Of a DNA stretch of 64,000 nt, positions 1 to 10,681 are shown piece after piece. The notes under the pieces were generated by a model, which was given only the letters and a program-made list of their open reading frames with translations, did no database searches and had not been told where the DNA came from. The stretch comes from Yersinia aldovae ATCC 35236 (GTDB lineage: Bacteria; Pseudomonadota; Gammaproteobacteria; Enterobacterales; Enterobacteriaceae). Position numbers and translations under genes: made by a program. Numbering within the stretch: the stretch's first letter is position 1; each line of letters opens with the position of its first letter. The DNA is taken from positions 1-64,000 of the forward strand of contig NZ_ACCB01000012.1 in the NCBI RefSeq assembly GCF_000173735.1, read 5' to 3'.

Positions 1-1
1 G

Positions 2-21
2 CCCGCCTGATGGCGGGTTTT
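2..21. terminator. Hairpin downstream of rne
   Basis: A perfect 6-bp GC stem (2-7 with 12-17) with a TGAT loop is followed by TTTT on the + strand. It lies just past the rne stop. The reverse side of the T-run falls outside the window, so its strength for rne itself cannot be judged. Confidence 0.6.
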
Positions 22-43
22 GTTTTAGCAGTTTATGGCGTTA

Positions 44-3000
44 TTATTCGACCGACTGCGGTTTTGTTGCTGGTGCCGTTGCCTGCGTTGCCGCAGCATG
101 ACCACCCGCAGAACCTTTGCCAGCAAAATCAAAGGCTGGACGTTCCCAGTTGCCTTGAGTTGTTGCTTGTGGCGCGTAGTTAGGTGCAGGTGCTTTCGTC
201 ATTGGTGCCGAGGCAATGTGTTTGAATACGGCACCATCTGGTTGAGTCATCACGGGGTGCTGAACCGCCACAGTAACCGGAGCAATGCTCACAACAGGCT
301 CTGCTGTGATGGTTTCTTCGCTAATCGTGCCTTCAACGACGGCTTCTGACGCGATAGGCTCTTCAACGATGGTCGCTGCTACCGCCGTTTTTGCAACGCC
401 TTCCGCTATAGTTTGTGCCATGACTGGAGCTTCAACCGCCAGCTCTTCAATAATTGGCGCGGGTTCAGCCGCAGCTACCGTTTCTGGTGCAATTTCTGCA
501 ACCGGGGCGGTTTCTTCCACAATCGTTTCTTCAACCACCGTTTCTGCAACCATCGAGTCTACAACAACCACGTCCTCAACCACCGGTTCAACTACTGCAA
601 CAGGTGCTCGGCCTGGAACGGCTGCCGCTGAAGATGATGACCCACCCGGTTTGTGTTGTGGTGCCGGTGTCGGGGCTACAGCCTCAACAACGGCGGCCAC
701 GACAGGCACTTCTGCCACAACCACGGTAGTGACCGGAGCCTCTATTGCTGCCACTTCAACGGGTTGTTCAACCGGGTTTTCGACGAAAACTTGTTGTTCA
801 ATAGGTTGAGCGACCGGATAACGCACCCACACTTTGCCTGATGCCATTTCTGGTGAGGCGAAAGCACCGGCCAGCGGCATGGCCGACTGTGTCGGATAAC
901 GCTCGTCACGATAACGGCGGCGGCGCTGACCACTGACACGCAGATGACGTGGTGAACGACGTGAACGACGCGGCATACCATTCTCATTATTGGCATTACG
1001 ATCGTTTGCACTCTCTTCATCGGCCTGAGCTGTGACCTGTGGCAGTAATTTCACCTCTTCCTGTACGACAGGTGAAGCGATATTAGCAACCGGTGCGCTG
1101 ATGCTGCTTTCTGGCGCTTTACTTTCCAGAACATTCAACTCGTCATTCGCAGATTGAATTCGAACTTTCTGATTCAATTGGCGACGTTGACGGCGCTGCA
1201 TAACCTGCTGGCGCTCTTCTTGCTCAGGTTGTACATCCTCAACAACACTTACCTCTGCGACTTCAACTTTCGCTTCGACAGGTGCCTGACGTTTATCATC
1301 TTGACGGCGACGTTGACGATCACCACGGCGTTGCGGTTGTTGCTCTTGCGGAGTGTTATCCGCTTCTGCGACATCACTCTGCGCTTGTGGTGCCTGCTGA
1401 GTAGGGCGTTTATTGCGGCGCTGGTCTTCACGACCCTCACGGCTCGCAGTGTCGCGGCTGTTATTGTCACGAGAGTTGCTATCGCGAGAACTATTGTCAC
1501 GGCTATTGTTGTCACGAGAGCTACTGTCACGAGTGCTGTTATCACGGCCTTCACGCGGTGTACGCTCACCCCTATCTTTACGGCCATTATTCTGGCGGCG
1601 AGGATTGCGGCGATCGTTACGGCGATTTTCGCTGGTTTCGGTTTTCTCAACTTCTACTGGTTTAACTTCTGCTTCAGTTGACGCTGCGGCGAAGATACCT
1701 TTCAGGCCACTGAATAGGCGACTAAAGAAGCCTGGTTGGTCTGTATTGACGGTGGTTGCAGGCTGTGGTGCAACTGTCGCGTTAACACTGGCGACAGCCG
1801 GTGCAGCTTCTGGTGGCACTTCTGTTGGCAGAGAGAACGTCGCCAGCGCTGGTTGCTCTGGGCGTTTGCGCTCGATGGCGGCTTCTTCCTGCGGCTGCGC
1901 CATTTCTGCTTCATGCAGTTGTGGCAACAAGTAGCTCAGGGAAGGAACTTCCTCACCTTTACGCACCCGTAGGACGGAATAGTGTGGTGTCTGCATCTGA
2001 TCGTTTGGCACGATCACCGCACGCACGCCACCCTGACGTTTTTCGATAGCATTGACGGATTCGCGCTTTTCGTTCAGCAGATACGAGGCAATCTGTACTG
2101 GCACAATGGCGTGAACTTCATGGGTATTTTCTTTCAGCGCTTCTTCTTCAATCAAACGCAGAATAGAAAGTGACAGTGATTCGTTGTCACGGACAGTACC
2201 AGTACCGCTACAGCGTGGGCACACATGATGGCTTGACTCACCCAGGGATGGGCTGAGACGCTGACGGGACATTTCCAGCAAACCGAAGCGCGAGATGCGG
2301 CCAATCTGGATACGGGCGCGATCTTGACGCACGGCATCACGCAGGCGGTTTTCAACTTCACGCTGATGGCGCACCGGTGTCATGTCGATAAAGTCGATGA
2401 CGATCAGGCCTCCGAGGTCACGTAAACGCAACTGGCGAGCAATTTCATCGGCGGCTTCAAGGTTGGTATTGAACGCGGTTTCTTCGATATCACCACCACG
2501 AGTCGCACGCGCGGAGTTGATATCAATTGCGGTTAGCGCTTCGGTGGAGTCGATAACAATAGATCCGCCGGAAGGCAGGCGCACTTCACGCTGGAAAGCC
2601 GATTCAATTTGCGACTCAATCTGGTAGTGGCTGAACAGTGGGATTTCACCGCTGTAAAGCTTGATTTTACTGCTGAAATCCGGGCGGCCCAGAGCAGAAA
2701 TGTGCTCTTTAGCCAGATCAAGAACCTTAGGGTTATCAATCAGGATTTCGCCAATGTCCGGACGAAGATAATCACGGAAAGCACGGACAATCACGTTACT
2801 TTCCTGATGAATCAAGAACGGCGCAGGGCGACCTTCAGCGGCTTTTTTAATCGCATCCCAGTGCTTTAGGCGGAATGATAAGTCCCATTGCAGCGCGTCG
2901 GCAGATTTGCCAACCCCAGCAGTACGGACAATCAAACCCATGCCATCAGGCAATTGCAGGGAGGATAGGGCTTCTTTCAATTCTGTACGGTCATCACCTT

Positions 3001-3430
3001 CGATACGGCGGGAAATACCACCGGCACGAGGATTGTTTGGCATCAGAACCAAATAACTGCCTGCCAGGCTGATGAAAGTAGTGAGTGCGGCACCTTTATT
3101 ACCACGTTCTTCTTTATCAACCTGAACAATAACTTCCTGGCCTTCGCGCAGCACATCTTTGATGTTTGGGCGGCCATGAGATGAATAGTTACTAGGGAAA
3201 TATTCGCGAGAAATTTCTTTTAATGGGAGAAAACCATGTCGTTCAGCACCGTAATCAACAAAAGCGGCTTCCAGACTGGGTTCGATTCGGGTGATTTTGC
3301 CTTTGTAAATATTCGCTTTTTTCTGTTCATGGCCTGGGCTTTCAATATCCAAGTCATACAGCCGCTGTCCATCTACAAGGGCAACACGCAACTCTTCTTG
3401 CTGAGTTGCGTTAATCAACATTCTTTTCAT
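44..3430 (-). CDS. rne: Ribonuclease E
   Basis: Endoribonuclease that starts mRNA decay and processes rRNA and tRNA; scaffold of the membrane-associated RNA degradosome. The N-terminal half has the S1 domain (about residues 36-119), the catalytic acidic segments [11 protein letters not shown] and VIDFIDM (D303 and D346 in E. coli numbering), and the zinc-link motif CPRCSGTG near residue 405. The C-terminal half is long and disordered: an arginine-rich stretch, a run of RDNS/RDSS repeats around residues 635-675, a second arginine-rich block ([11 protein letters not shown]), then valine/glutamate-rich repeats. The extreme C-terminus ([13 protein letters not shown]) resembles the E. coli PNPase-binding tail. 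At 1128 aa it is longer than the E. coli enzyme (1061 aa), the excess being in the scaffold half. It is divergent from rluC and has a long leader. Confidence 0.98.
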   Translation of the reverse strand: MKRMLINATQQEELRVALVDGQRLYDLDIESPGHEQKKANIYKGKITRIEPSLEAAFVDYGAERHGFLPLKEISREYFPSNYSSHGRPNIKDVLREGQEVIVQVDKEERGNKGAALTTFISLAGSYLVLMPNNPRAGGISRRIEGDDRTELKEALSSLQLPDGMGLIVRTAGVGKSADALQWDLSFRLKHWDAIKKAAEGRPAPFLIHQESNVIVRAFRDYLRPDIGEILIDNPKVLDLAKEHISALGRPDFSSKIKLYSGEIPLFSHYQIESQIESAFQREVRLPSGGSIVIDSTEALTAIDINSARATRGGDIEETAFNTNLEAADEIARQLRLRDLGGLIVIDFIDMTPVRHQREVENRLRDAVRQDRARIQIGRISRFGLLEMSRQRLSPSLGESSHHVCPRCSGTGTVRDNESLSLSILRLIEEEALKENTHEVHAIVPVQIASYLLNEKRESVNAIEKRQGGVRAVIVPNDQMQTPHYSVLRVRKGEEVPSLSYLLPQLHEAEMAQPQEEAAIERKRPEQPALATFSLPTEVPPEAAPAVASVNATVAPQPATTVNTDQPGFFSRLFSGLKGIFAAASTEAEVKPVEVEKTETSENRRNDRRNPRRQNNGRKDRGERTPREGRDNSTRDSSSRDNNSRDNSSRDSNSRDNNSRDTASREGREDQRRNKRPTQQAPQAQSDVAEADNTPQEQQPQRRGDRQRRRQDDKRQAPVEAKVEVAEVSVVEDVQPEQEERQQVMQRRQRRQLNQKVRIQSANDELNVLESKAPESSISAPVANIASPVVQEEVKLLPQVTAQADEESANDRNANNENGMPRRSRRSPRHLRVSGQRRRRYRDERYPTQSAMPLAGAFASPEMASGKVWVRYPVAQPIEQQVFVENPVEQPVEVAAIEAPVTTVVVAEVPVVAAVVEAVAPTPAPQHKPGGSSSSAAAVPGRAPVAVVEPVVEDVVVVDSMVAETVVEETIVEETAPVAEIAPETVAAAEPAPIIEELAVEAPVMAQTIAEGVAKTAVAATIVEEPIASEAVVEGTISEETITAEPVVSIAPVTVAVQHPVMTQPDGAVFKHIASAPMTKAPAPNYAPQATTQGNWERPAFDFAGKGSAGGHAAATQATAPATKPQSVE

Positions 3431-3790
3431 CTTTAACTTACTCGTTATTTTTACATTGGCGTTAGAACTGCGGGCAAAATAACCTCATGGCCGGGTAAAC
3501 CGATGACCCCGAGTCTTCTCGCAAAGCCGTCAACCTCACGGTTGTCGCCTGCATAGGGGCGCATTATTTCGGTAAGCCTGTGTTTCTTTCTGAAAAACAG
3601 CGCTTTTATATAAAGGGCAGCTTCTGAATGTAAGGCAACAGATCTGATCCCACTTGCCGGCCAAGCTGCAACCCGCAGCCCGCTAATTGTTTGATTTCAC
3701 ATTACGTCTTACGCCATTGCTGCGTTTTTGTGTTATCAGACAAAGTTTATTATTCCACAAGTCTCTTGGCCTAACGAGAATCAACGCAGA
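3431..3790 (-). promoter_or_regulatory. rne 5' leader (autoregulatory UTR candidate)
   Basis: About 570 bp separate rne from rluC. In E. coli and relatives rne has a leader of about 360 nt whose hairpins are bound by RNase E, so that the enzyme limits its own mRNA. The rne-proximal part here has several potential stems, for example around 3500-3560. The extent is inferred by analogy; the transcription start is not visible with certainty. The rest of the gap up to about 3940 is AT-rich and should hold the divergent promoters. Confidence 0.5.
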
Positions 3791-4004
3791 ATTAAGGTCA
3801 TTATTCCATTGCTGACACTGATATAGCAAGATGACTTTACCTGTCTACGTAAAGATTCTTTTACTGTATTCACAGTGTTGGCGGCTATCGTTGTCTTATT
3901 AAACAATAAAAGCGCGCAAACGATATCTTCTAATAGTCAGAATGACAGTTAAGCACAGAAAAAGGGGTGGCGCTAATTCCTCGGTGTATTTAGAATCGCG
4001 CCCC

Positions 4005-4973
4005 ATGAAAACGAATAATCCAGTAGTACAATTAATCACCATTTCTGCCGACGAAGCCGGTCAGCGGATCGATAACTTTTTGCTCACTAAATTAAAAGGT
4101 GTGCCAAAGAGTATGATTTATCGCATTGTGCGCAAAGGTGAGGTCCGCGTTAATAAAGGCCGCATTAAGCCAGAATATAAATTGGTTGATGGTGATGTGG
4201 TGCGAGTGCCACCAGTTCGTGTTGCTGAACGCGAAGAAGTGCAGCTATCCCCTAAATTGGATAAAGTCGCGGCGTTGGCCGATTGCATTTTATTTGAAGA
4301 TGATTACCTGCTGGTGCTGAATAAACCTTCTGGTACGGCGGTTCATGGTGGCAGTGGTTTAAGTTTTGGTGTCATTGAAGGGTTGCGTGCGCTGCGCCCT
4401 GAGGCCCGGTTCCTTGAGTTAGTACATCGCCTTGACCGAGATACCTCAGGTGTGTTGTTGGTGGCGAAGAAGCGTTCTGCGCTGCGTTCGTTGCACGAAC
4501 AGCTACGTTTGAAAAACATGCAGAAAGATTATCTGGCACTGGTGCGTGGCCAATGGCAGGCACACTGCAAAGCGGTTCAGGCTCCGTTGTTGAAAAATAT
4601 TATGCAAAGTGGTGAACGTGTGGTGAAGGTCAGCAGCGAAGGCAAACCTTCTGAAACGCGTTTTAAAGTCGAAGAGCGTTTTGAGCACGCGACGTTGGTC
4701 AAAGCCAGCCCGATAACCGGCCGTACACACCAGATCCGTGTTCATGCGCTACATGCAGGTCACCCGATTGCTTTTGATGATCGTTATGGTGACCGCGAAT
4801 TTGATCAACAATTGCAGGGGACGGGATTGCATCGTCTATTTCTTCATGCTGCGGCATTACGTTTTGAACACCCTAATAGCGGTGAAACCATGCGTATTGA
4901 AGCACCACTGGATAATCAATTGCGTCACTGCTTGTTGATATTGCGCAAGAAAGCAGCAGAAAATAAAGTGTAG
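4005..4973 (+). CDS. rluC: 23S rRNA pseudouridine synthase RluC
   Basis: Makes pseudouridine at three positions of 23S rRNA (955, 2504, 2580 in E. coli). An S4 RNA-binding domain (about residues 18-80, with GQRIDNFLL) precedes the RluA-type catalytic domain; the catalytic aspartate is in HRLDRDTSG, and the family motif [10 protein letters not shown] follows. An in-frame start exists at 3942, but the ATG at 4005 gives 322 aa, close to E. coli (319 aa), and the extra 21 residues look non-conserved. It is divergent from rne and converges on yceF across a shared hairpin. Confidence 0.95.
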   Translation: MKTNNPVVQLITISADEAGQRIDNFLLTKLKGVPKSMIYRIVRKGEVRVNKGRIKPEYKLVDGDVVRVPPVRVAEREEVQLSPKLDKVAALADCILFEDDYLLVLNKPSGTAVHGGSGLSFGVIEGLRALRPEARFLELVHRLDRDTSGVLLVAKKRSALRSLHEQLRLKNMQKDYLALVRGQWQAHCKAVQAPLLKNIMQSGERVVKVSSEGKPSETRFKVEERFEHATLVKASPITGRTHQIRVHALHAGHPIAFDDRYGDREFDQQLQGTGLHRLFLHAAALRFEHPNSGETMRIEAPLDNQLRHCLLILRKKAAENKV

Positions 4974-4986
4974 AAATAACGGATAA

Positions 4987-5022
4987 AAAACAGGGTGTCG
5001 TTAAACGTACCCTGTTTTATTT
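4987..5022. terminator. Bidirectional terminator rluC / yceF
   Basis: A perfect 10-bp stem (4987-4996 with 5009-5018) has A residues on its left arm and T residues on its right arm. It sits in the 54-bp gap between the convergent rluC and yceF, so it can end transcription from both sides. Confidence 0.8.
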
Positions 5023-5027
5023 ATCTG

Positions 5028-5609
5028 TTACAGCAGTGGGTTTACCCCTTGTTCAATCAGCATCTGATTGAGGGCAATTAATGGCAAGCCAACCAATGTA
5101 TTAGGATCTCGGCCGGTCAGTCGTTCAAATAATGTAATCCCTAACCCCTCACTTTTAAAACTTCCGGCACAGTTCCAGGGTTGTTCACGCGTGAGATAAC
5201 CGTCTATTTCTGCATCCGTTAAGGTACGAAAATAAACATCAAATGTTTCGCAGATGCCATTAATACGGTTATTTGTGCTATCCAGCAACGCCAGACCAGT
5301 ATAAAAAGTGACACACCGACCACTGGCTTGCTGCAATTGTTTCACTGCATTTTCATAGGTGTGCGGCTTGCCGGTTATTTTTCCGTCAATAACACACACC
5401 TGATCCGATCCGATAATAAGATGCTGCGGGTAGCGCTCCGCCAATGAGCGGGCTTTTGAACATGCGAGCCGTTGTACCAGAATATCGGCAGCCTCGTTTG
5501 GCATCGGAGTTTCATCTGTTTGCGGTATGGCAGTAATAAAAGGTAATTGCAGTTTTTCCAGCAATGCGCGGCGGTATGATGATGTTGAGGCTAAAACTAA
5601 TTGCGGCAT
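5028..5609 (-). CDS. yceF: Maf-type nucleotide pyrophosphatase YceF
   Basis: Nucleoside triphosphate pyrophosphatase of the Maf family; the YceF branch is reported to prefer 7-methyl-GTP, so a house-cleaning role is likely. The protein has the N-terminal [15 protein letters not shown] motif that marks the family, the central [12 protein letters not shown], and the C-terminal [17 protein letters not shown]. The open frame extends upstream to 5648, but the start at 5609 (MPQLVLAS) matches the E. coli length and N-terminus and gives 193 aa. It is convergent with rluC and divergent from yceD. Confidence 0.93.
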   Translation of the reverse strand: MPQLVLASTSSYRRALLEKLQLPFITAIPQTDETPMPNEAADILVQRLACSKARSLAERYPQHLIIGSDQVCVIDGKITGKPHTYENAVKQLQQASGRCVTFYTGLALLDSTNNRINGICETFDVYFRTLTDAEIDGYLTREQPWNCAGSFKSEGLGITLFERLTGRDPNTLVGLPLIALNQMLIEQGVNPLL

Positions 5610-5750
5610 AATATTTTCCATAAATCGTAGCGTAATTTTATCAGGCATTTTAAACTGTCTGCCGCTTCGGAAGCGAATATTGGTGAAAGGTGCGGTAAAA
5701 AGGCCTTTTTCTTTGACTCTATGTCGTTACAAAGTTAATATGCGCGCCCT

Positions 5751-6275
5751 ATGCAAAAGGTAAAATTACCCCTGACCATTGATGCGGTTCGTACCGCTCA
5801 GAAACGTTTAGACTACGCAGGTATCTATTCGCCTGAGCAGGTTACTCGAGTAGCCGACTCAGTGGTAAGTGTGGACAGCGATGTCGTGGCCTCATTATCG
5901 TTTAATATCGATAATCAGCGCCTGGCGGTCATTACAGGTCTTGCGGACGTCGATGTAACATTGATGTGTCAGCGCTGTGGTAACACGTTTGCACACCATG
6001 TTCATACAACGTATTGTTTCAGCCCGGTCGTCAACGATGAGCAGGCTGAGGCATTACCGGAAGCGTACGAGCCGATCGAAGTCGACGAATTTGGCGAAGT
6101 TGATCTGCTGGCAATGATTGAAGATGAAATTATTCTTTCACTGCCTGTCGTTCCGGTACATGATTCTGAACACTGTGAAGTGTCCGAGGCGGACATGGTA
6201 TTTGGTAAACTGCCTCCAGAGGCGGAAAAACCCAATCCATTTGCCGTATTAGCCAGTTTAAAGAAAAGTAATTAA
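5751..6275 (+). CDS. yceD: DUF177 protein YceD (23S rRNA accumulation protein)
   Basis: Member of the YceD/DUF177 family, linked to 23S rRNA accumulation in bacteria and plastids; no enzymatic activity is established. A CQRC motif followed by a downstream CEV region may bind metal. The C-terminal half is very acidic, and the protein ends in [11 protein letters not shown], a segment conserved in the family. At 174 aa it is the normal length. It lies 12 bp upstream of rpmF and opens the conserved yceD-rpmF-plsX-fab cluster, so it is probably co-transcribed with ribosomal and lipid genes. In E. coli the sRNA SraB is encoded at the yceF-yceD junction; I cannot verify an equivalent here. Confidence 0.92.
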   Translation: MQKVKLPLTIDAVRTAQKRLDYAGIYSPEQVTRVADSVVSVDSDVVASLSFNIDNQRLAVITGLADVDVTLMCQRCGNTFAHHVHTTYCFSPVVNDEQAEALPEAYEPIEVDEFGEVDLLAMIEDEIILSLPVVPVHDSEHCEVSEADMVFGKLPPEAEKPNPFAVLASLKKSN

Positions 6276-6455
<180 letters not shown>

Positions 6456-6488
6456 GTAGTACTTGCTAATCTTTAGCAAGGCGATACC

Positions 6489-7523
6489 TTGACTTGTCTA
6501 ACCCTCGCGTTAGATGCAATGGGTGGGGATTTCGGTCCCCACGTCACAGTGCCTGCTTCATTGCAGGCGCTGGCCTCTAATCCACAGCTTAAACTTCTGC
6601 TGGTCGGGAACCCCGACACCCTCACTCCGTTACTTGTTAATGCCGATCCTTTGTTGCTGGAGAGGTTACAGATAATTCCCGCTGAGCAGGTTATTGCCAG
6701 CGATGCTAAACCCTCACAAGCGATTCGTGCCAGTCGTGGCACCTCAATGCGTATTGCATTGGAGCTTGTCAAAAACGGCGATGCGGCAGCTTGTGTGAGT
6801 GCAGGGAATACCGGAGCATTGATGGGGTTGGCGAAGATGCTGATTAAGCCATTGGATGGGATAGAACGCCCGGCGTTAATGACGGTGATTCCCAATCAAC
6901 AACGTAGCAAAACCGTGGTACTGGATTTGGGCGCGAATGTTGAGTGTGATAGCACGATGTTAGTGCAATTCGCCGTCATGGGGGCGGTGATGGCAGAAGA
7001 AGTTGTTGGAATAGCGCATCCCCGTGTTGCTTTGCTGAATATTGGCGAAGAGGAAACCAAGGGATTGGATAATATCCGCGAAGCCGCCGCAGTATTAAAA
7101 AATACACCGGCTATCAACTATATTGGTTATCTGGAGGGCAATGATTTGCTCACAGGTAAGACTGATGTGATGGTTTGTGACGGCTTCGTGGGTAACGTCA
7201 CCTTAAAGACTATGGAAGGTGTGATAAGAGTGTTCTTGTCACTGCTCAAATCATCGGGCGAAGGCAGCAAACAGTCGTGGTGGCTTAAGCTCATCGGCCG
7301 TTGGCTGCAAAAACGCGTGGCGAAGCGGTTCGGTCATTTGAACCCCGACCAGTATAATGGTGCATGTCTGTTAGGATTACGGGGCATTGTAATCAAGAGC
7401 CATGGTGCTGCGAATCAACGTGCATTCGCAGTTGCTATCGAACAGGCGGTACAGGCGGTGCAGCGGCAAGTTCCTGAAAGAATTGCCGCGCGCCTTGAAG
7501 CGGTTTTACCCAAGAGTGACTGA
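6489..7523 (+). CDS. plsX: Phosphate acyltransferase PlsX
   Basis: Converts acyl-ACP and phosphate to acyl-phosphate, the acyl donor for PlsY in phospholipid synthesis. The N-terminal [12 protein letters not shown] motif is diagnostic, with [10 protein letters not shown] and [11 protein letters not shown] further on and HGAANQRAF near the C-terminus. The reading frame begins at a TTG (6489), which fits the E. coli protein MTRLTLALD and gives 344 aa; no ATG upstream in frame offers a better choice. It lies between rpmF and fabH, 6 bases from fabH. Confidence 0.95.
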   Translation: MTCLTLALDAMGGDFGPHVTVPASLQALASNPQLKLLLVGNPDTLTPLLVNADPLLLERLQIIPAEQVIASDAKPSQAIRASRGTSMRIALELVKNGDAAACVSAGNTGALMGLAKMLIKPLDGIERPALMTVIPNQQRSKTVVLDLGANVECDSTMLVQFAVMGAVMAEEVVGIAHPRVALLNIGEEETKGLDNIREAAAVLKNTPAINYIGYLEGNDLLTGKTDVMVCDGFVGNVTLKTMEGVIRVFLSLLKSSGEGSKQSWWLKLIGRWLQKRVAKRFGHLNPDQYNGACLLGLRGIVIKSHGAANQRAFAVAIEQAVQAVQRQVPERIAARLEAVLPKSD

Positions 7524-7529
7524 TCGTCC

Positions 7530-8483
7530 ATGTATACTAAGATTCTCGGTACGGGGAGTTATCTGCCCGCACAAGTACGCAGCAATGCTGATTTAGAAAA
7601 AATGGTGGATACGACGGACGAGTGGATTGTCACCCGTACAGGTATTCGTGAACGGCGTATCGCTGGTCTGGACGAAACCGTCGCAAGCATGGCTTTCCAG
7701 GCGGCAAACAACGCGCTGGAAATGGCCGGTATTGATAAAAATGATATTGGGCTAATTATCATTGCAACGACGTCTTCAAGCCATGCATTTCCAAGTTCGG
7801 CCTGCCAGGTTCAGCAGATGCTGGGCATCAAAGATGCCGCTTCGTTTGATTTGGCGGCGGCATGTGCCGGTTTCACCTATGCGCTGAGTGTTGCGGATCA
7901 GTACGTCAAGAGCGGTGCGGTTAAGCACGCTCTGGTGATTGGTTCAGATATGCTCTCTCGGGCGTTGAACCCCGAGGATCGTGGCACTATCATATTATTC
8001 GGTGATGGTGCTGGTGCGGTAGTCTTAGGTGCATCAGAAGAGCCAGGTATTCTTTCGACCCACTTACATGCCGATGGCAAGTACGGCGAGTTGCTCGCAC
8101 TGCCGTATCAGGATCGCCAACATCAAGACCAGCCAGCTTATGTCACGATGGCGGGTAATGAAGTGTTTAAAGTTGCGGTAACTGAGCTTGCCCACATTGT
8201 GGATGAGACATTACAAGCCAATAATCTGGATCGCACGGCGCTGGATTGGTTAGTACCGCATCAGGCGAACCTGCGTATTATCAGCGCCACGGCTAAAAAA
8301 TTAGGCATGGGGATGGATAAAGTGGTGGTCACGCTCGATCGTCATGGCAACACCTCTGCTGCATCGGTCCCTGCGGCGCTGGACGAAGCGGTACGAGATG
8401 GGCGCATACAACGTGGGCAGTTAGTGCTACTGGAAGCGTTTGGCGGCGGCTTTACCTGGGGTTCCGCGCTGGTTCGTTTTTGA
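7530..8483 (+). CDS. fabH: Beta-ketoacyl-ACP synthase III
   Basis: Starts fatty acid synthesis by condensing acetyl-CoA with malonyl-ACP. The thiolase-fold protein has the active-site cysteine in [13 protein letters not shown] (about residue 112), the histidine in VPHQAN and the asparagine in HGNTSAAS, completing the Cys-His-Asn triad. Length 317 aa is normal. It is 6 bases after plsX and 36 bases before fabD, in one transcription unit. Confidence 0.97.
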   Translation: MYTKILGTGSYLPAQVRSNADLEKMVDTTDEWIVTRTGIRERRIAGLDETVASMAFQAANNALEMAGIDKNDIGLIIIATTSSSHAFPSSACQVQQMLGIKDAASFDLAAACAGFTYALSVADQYVKSGAVKHALVIGSDMLSRALNPEDRGTIILFGDGAGAVVLGASEEPGILSTHLHADGKYGELLALPYQDRQHQDQPAYVTMAGNEVFKVAVTELAHIVDETLQANNLDRTALDWLVPHQANLRIISATAKKLGMGMDKVVVTLDRHGNTSAASVPAALDEAVRDGRIQRGQLVLLEAFGGGFTWGSALVRF

Positions 8484-8519
8484 TTTAACAGGCAGTTTTT
8501 TGTTTAACGGGAAAGCAAA

Positions 8520-9461
8520 ATGTCGAAATTTGCAATGGTATTTCCAGGCCAGGGTTCGCAATCCCTTGGCATGCTGGCTGATTTGGCCGCACAATTTCCG
8601 ATAGTTGAAGCGACCTTCAGTGAAGCGTCGTCTGTTCTGGGTTACGACCTCTGGCAGTTGGTCCAACAAGGCCCGGCAGAAGAACTGAACAAAACCTGGC
8701 AGACGCAGCCGGCGCTGCTCACGGCTTCCGTGGCTATTTGGCGCGTCTGGCAGCACCAAGGTGGTAAACCGCCTGCGCTGATGGCAGGCCATAGCTTGGG
8801 TGAATACTCAGCGCTGGTGTGTGCTGGTGTGCTAGATTTCAAACAGGCGGTTAGCTTAGTTGAATTGCGCGGCAAGCTGATGCAAGAAGCAGTTCCTGAA
8901 GGTACTGGTGCGATGTACGCGATTATTGGTCTGGATAACGATGCCATTGCTAAAGCCTGTGAAGCATCAGCTCAAGGTCAGGTTGTCTCGCCGGTAAACT
9001 TTAACTCACCAGGTCAGGTGGTTATTGCGGGCAACAAAGAGGCAGTAGAACGCGCAGGTGCTGCTTGTAAAACCGCCGGTGCCAAACGTGCCTTGCCATT
9101 GCCGGTCAGTGTGCCCTCCCATTGTGCGTTGATGAAACCTGCAGCGGATAGACTGGCTGAAGCGTTGGAAAACATTGAATTCCAGGCACCTGTCTTCCCA
9201 GTGGTAAACAATGTGGATGTGAAAGCTGAAGTCTCACCAGAGGCTATCCGTAGCGCGTTGGTGCGTCAGCTCTATAACCCGGTACGTTGGACTGAAAGTG
9301 TTGAATTCATCGCAGCAGAAGGTGTTGAGCTGCTGCTAGAAGTAGGGCCGGGTAAGGTCTTGACGGGTTTGACCAAGCGTATCGTCGATACTCTGGTTGC
9401 AGCACCGGTAAACGATGTTGCTACACTGACCAGTGCGCTTGAAAACGAAGAAAGAGGGTAA
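8520..9461 (+). CDS. fabD: Malonyl-CoA:ACP transacylase
   Basis: Transfers malonyl from CoA to acyl carrier protein, supplying the elongation unit. The N-terminal FPGQGSQ motif and the nucleophile elbow GHSLGEYSAL (Ser near residue 92) are visible, and the catalytic histidine is in VPSHCALM. Length is 313 aa. The stop at 9461 is immediately followed by the fabG start at 9463, so the two are translationally close. Confidence 0.97.
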   Translation: MSKFAMVFPGQGSQSLGMLADLAAQFPIVEATFSEASSVLGYDLWQLVQQGPAEELNKTWQTQPALLTASVAIWRVWQHQGGKPPALMAGHSLGEYSALVCAGVLDFKQAVSLVELRGKLMQEAVPEGTGAMYAIIGLDNDAIAKACEASAQGQVVSPVNFNSPGQVVIAGNKEAVERAGAACKTAGAKRALPLPVSVPSHCALMKPAADRLAEALENIEFQAPVFPVVNNVDVKAEVSPEAIRSALVRQLYNPVRWTESVEFIAAEGVELLLEVGPGKVLTGLTKRIVDTLVAAPVNDVATLTSALENEERG

Positions 9462-9462
9462 C

Positions 9463-10197
9463 ATGAGCTTCGAAGGACAAATTGCGCTGGTAACCGGCGC
9501 GAGCCGCGGTATTGGCCGTGCGATTGCAGAATTATTGGCTGAACGTGGTGCCCGTGTTATTGGTACCGCGACCAGTGAAAAGGGCGCAGAAGCCATTAGT
9601 GCCTATCTGGGTAAGAGTGGCAAAGGCTATATGTTGAACGTCGTTGACCCTGCGTCAATCGCGTCTGTATTGACAGCGATTCGTGCGGAATTTGGCGAAG
9701 TTGACATTTTAGTTAATAATGCAGGTATTACGCGTGATAACCTGCTGATGCGTATGAAGGACGAAGAGTGGCAAGATATTATTGACACTGATCTGACTTC
9801 CGTATTCCGTCTGTCAAAAGCGGTAATGCGCGCTATGATGAAAAAGCGGTTTGGGCGTATCATTACCATCGGTTCTGTAGTTGGGACTATGGGCAATGCA
9901 GGGCAGGTTAACTACGCGGCAGCTAAAGCGGGTCTGATCGGTTTTAGCAAGTCTTTGGCGCGTGAGGTGGCTTCACGTGGCATTACTGTCAACGTTGTGG
10001 CACCTGGCTTTATTGAGACGGACATGACGACGGCGTTGACAGATGAACATCGCGCAGGCATTTTAGCCCAAGTACCAGCTAACCGGCTTGGGCAGGCTAA
10101 AGAAATCGCCAGTGCTGTTGCATTTTTAGCCTCTGACGAGGCCAGCTATATTTCTGGTGAAACGTTACATGTCAATGGCGGCATGTATATGATTTAA
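9463..10197 (+). CDS. fabG: 3-oxoacyl-ACP reductase
   Basis: NADPH-dependent short-chain dehydrogenase that reduces beta-ketoacyl-ACP. The Rossmann motif TGASRGIGRAIA, the NNAGITRDN segment and the catalytic YAAAKAG (Tyr and Lys) are present. The start at 9463 gives 244 aa, the exact family length; an in-frame start at 9433 would overlap fabD and add ten residues that match nothing. The ribosome-binding site is the AGAGGG at the end of fabD. Confidence 0.97.
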   Translation: MSFEGQIALVTGASRGIGRAIAELLAERGARVIGTATSEKGAEAISAYLGKSGKGYMLNVVDPASIASVLTAIRAEFGEVDILVNNAGITRDNLLMRMKDEEWQDIIDTDLTSVFRLSKAVMRAMMKKRFGRIITIGSVVGTMGNAGQVNYAAAKAGLIGFSKSLAREVASRGITVNVVAPGFIETDMTTALTDEHRAGILAQVPANRLGQAKEIASAVAFLASDEASYISGETLHVNGGMYMI

Positions 10198-10350
10198 AAA
10201 TCACGAAAGTATTTGCATTATTTGGGGTGAAAACCGCAAAATAGCGTAAAATCGTGGTTTGACCAGCCGAGATTTAGTTGCATCTTTTTCAACATTTTAT
10301 ACACTACGAAAACCATCGCGAAAGCGAGTTTTGATAGGAAATTTAAGAGT

Positions 10351-10587
10351 ATGAGCACTATCGAAGAACGCGTTAAGAAAATCATCGTTGAACAACTGGG
10401 TGTTAAAGAAGACGAAGTGAAGAACAGTGCTTCTTTCGTTGAAGATCTTGGCGCGGATTCTCTGGACACCGTTGAGCTGGTAATGGCTCTGGAAGAAGAA
10501 TTTGATACTGAGATTCCAGACGAAGAAGCAGAGAAAATCACTACTGTTCAGGCAGCTATTGATTTTATCAACGCTAACCAGCAGTAA
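10351..10587 (+). CDS. acpP: Acyl carrier protein
   Basis: Small acidic carrier of the growing acyl chain, 78 aa. The phosphopantetheine attachment serine is in [15 protein letters not shown] (Ser37 of the mature protein). A 153-bp gap after fabG probably carries an extra promoter, in keeping with the very high expression of acpP, and a strong terminator follows the gene. Confidence 0.98.
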
Positions 10588-10612
10588 GCGAACATGCTTT
10601 AAGTTTAGATAG

Positions 10613-10645
10613 TTAGGCGGTCACTCGACCGCCTAAGTTTTTTTT
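10613..10645 (+). terminator. Terminator after acpP
   Basis: A perfect 10-bp stem (10613-10622 with 10627-10636) with a 4-base loop is followed by a run of eight T. It probably sets the high ratio of acpP to fabF transcript. Confidence 0.85.
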
Positions 10646-10681
10646 GTCCTAGTGTTATTTTTCCCTCCCTGGAGGACAACC

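Noticed and set aside
35-1934. Long open frames on the + strand opposite rne
   Set aside because: They mirror the repetitive Val/Glu- and Arg-rich coding of rne and give low-complexity Thr/Ser/Ala or Arg/Leu proteins without ribosome-binding sites.
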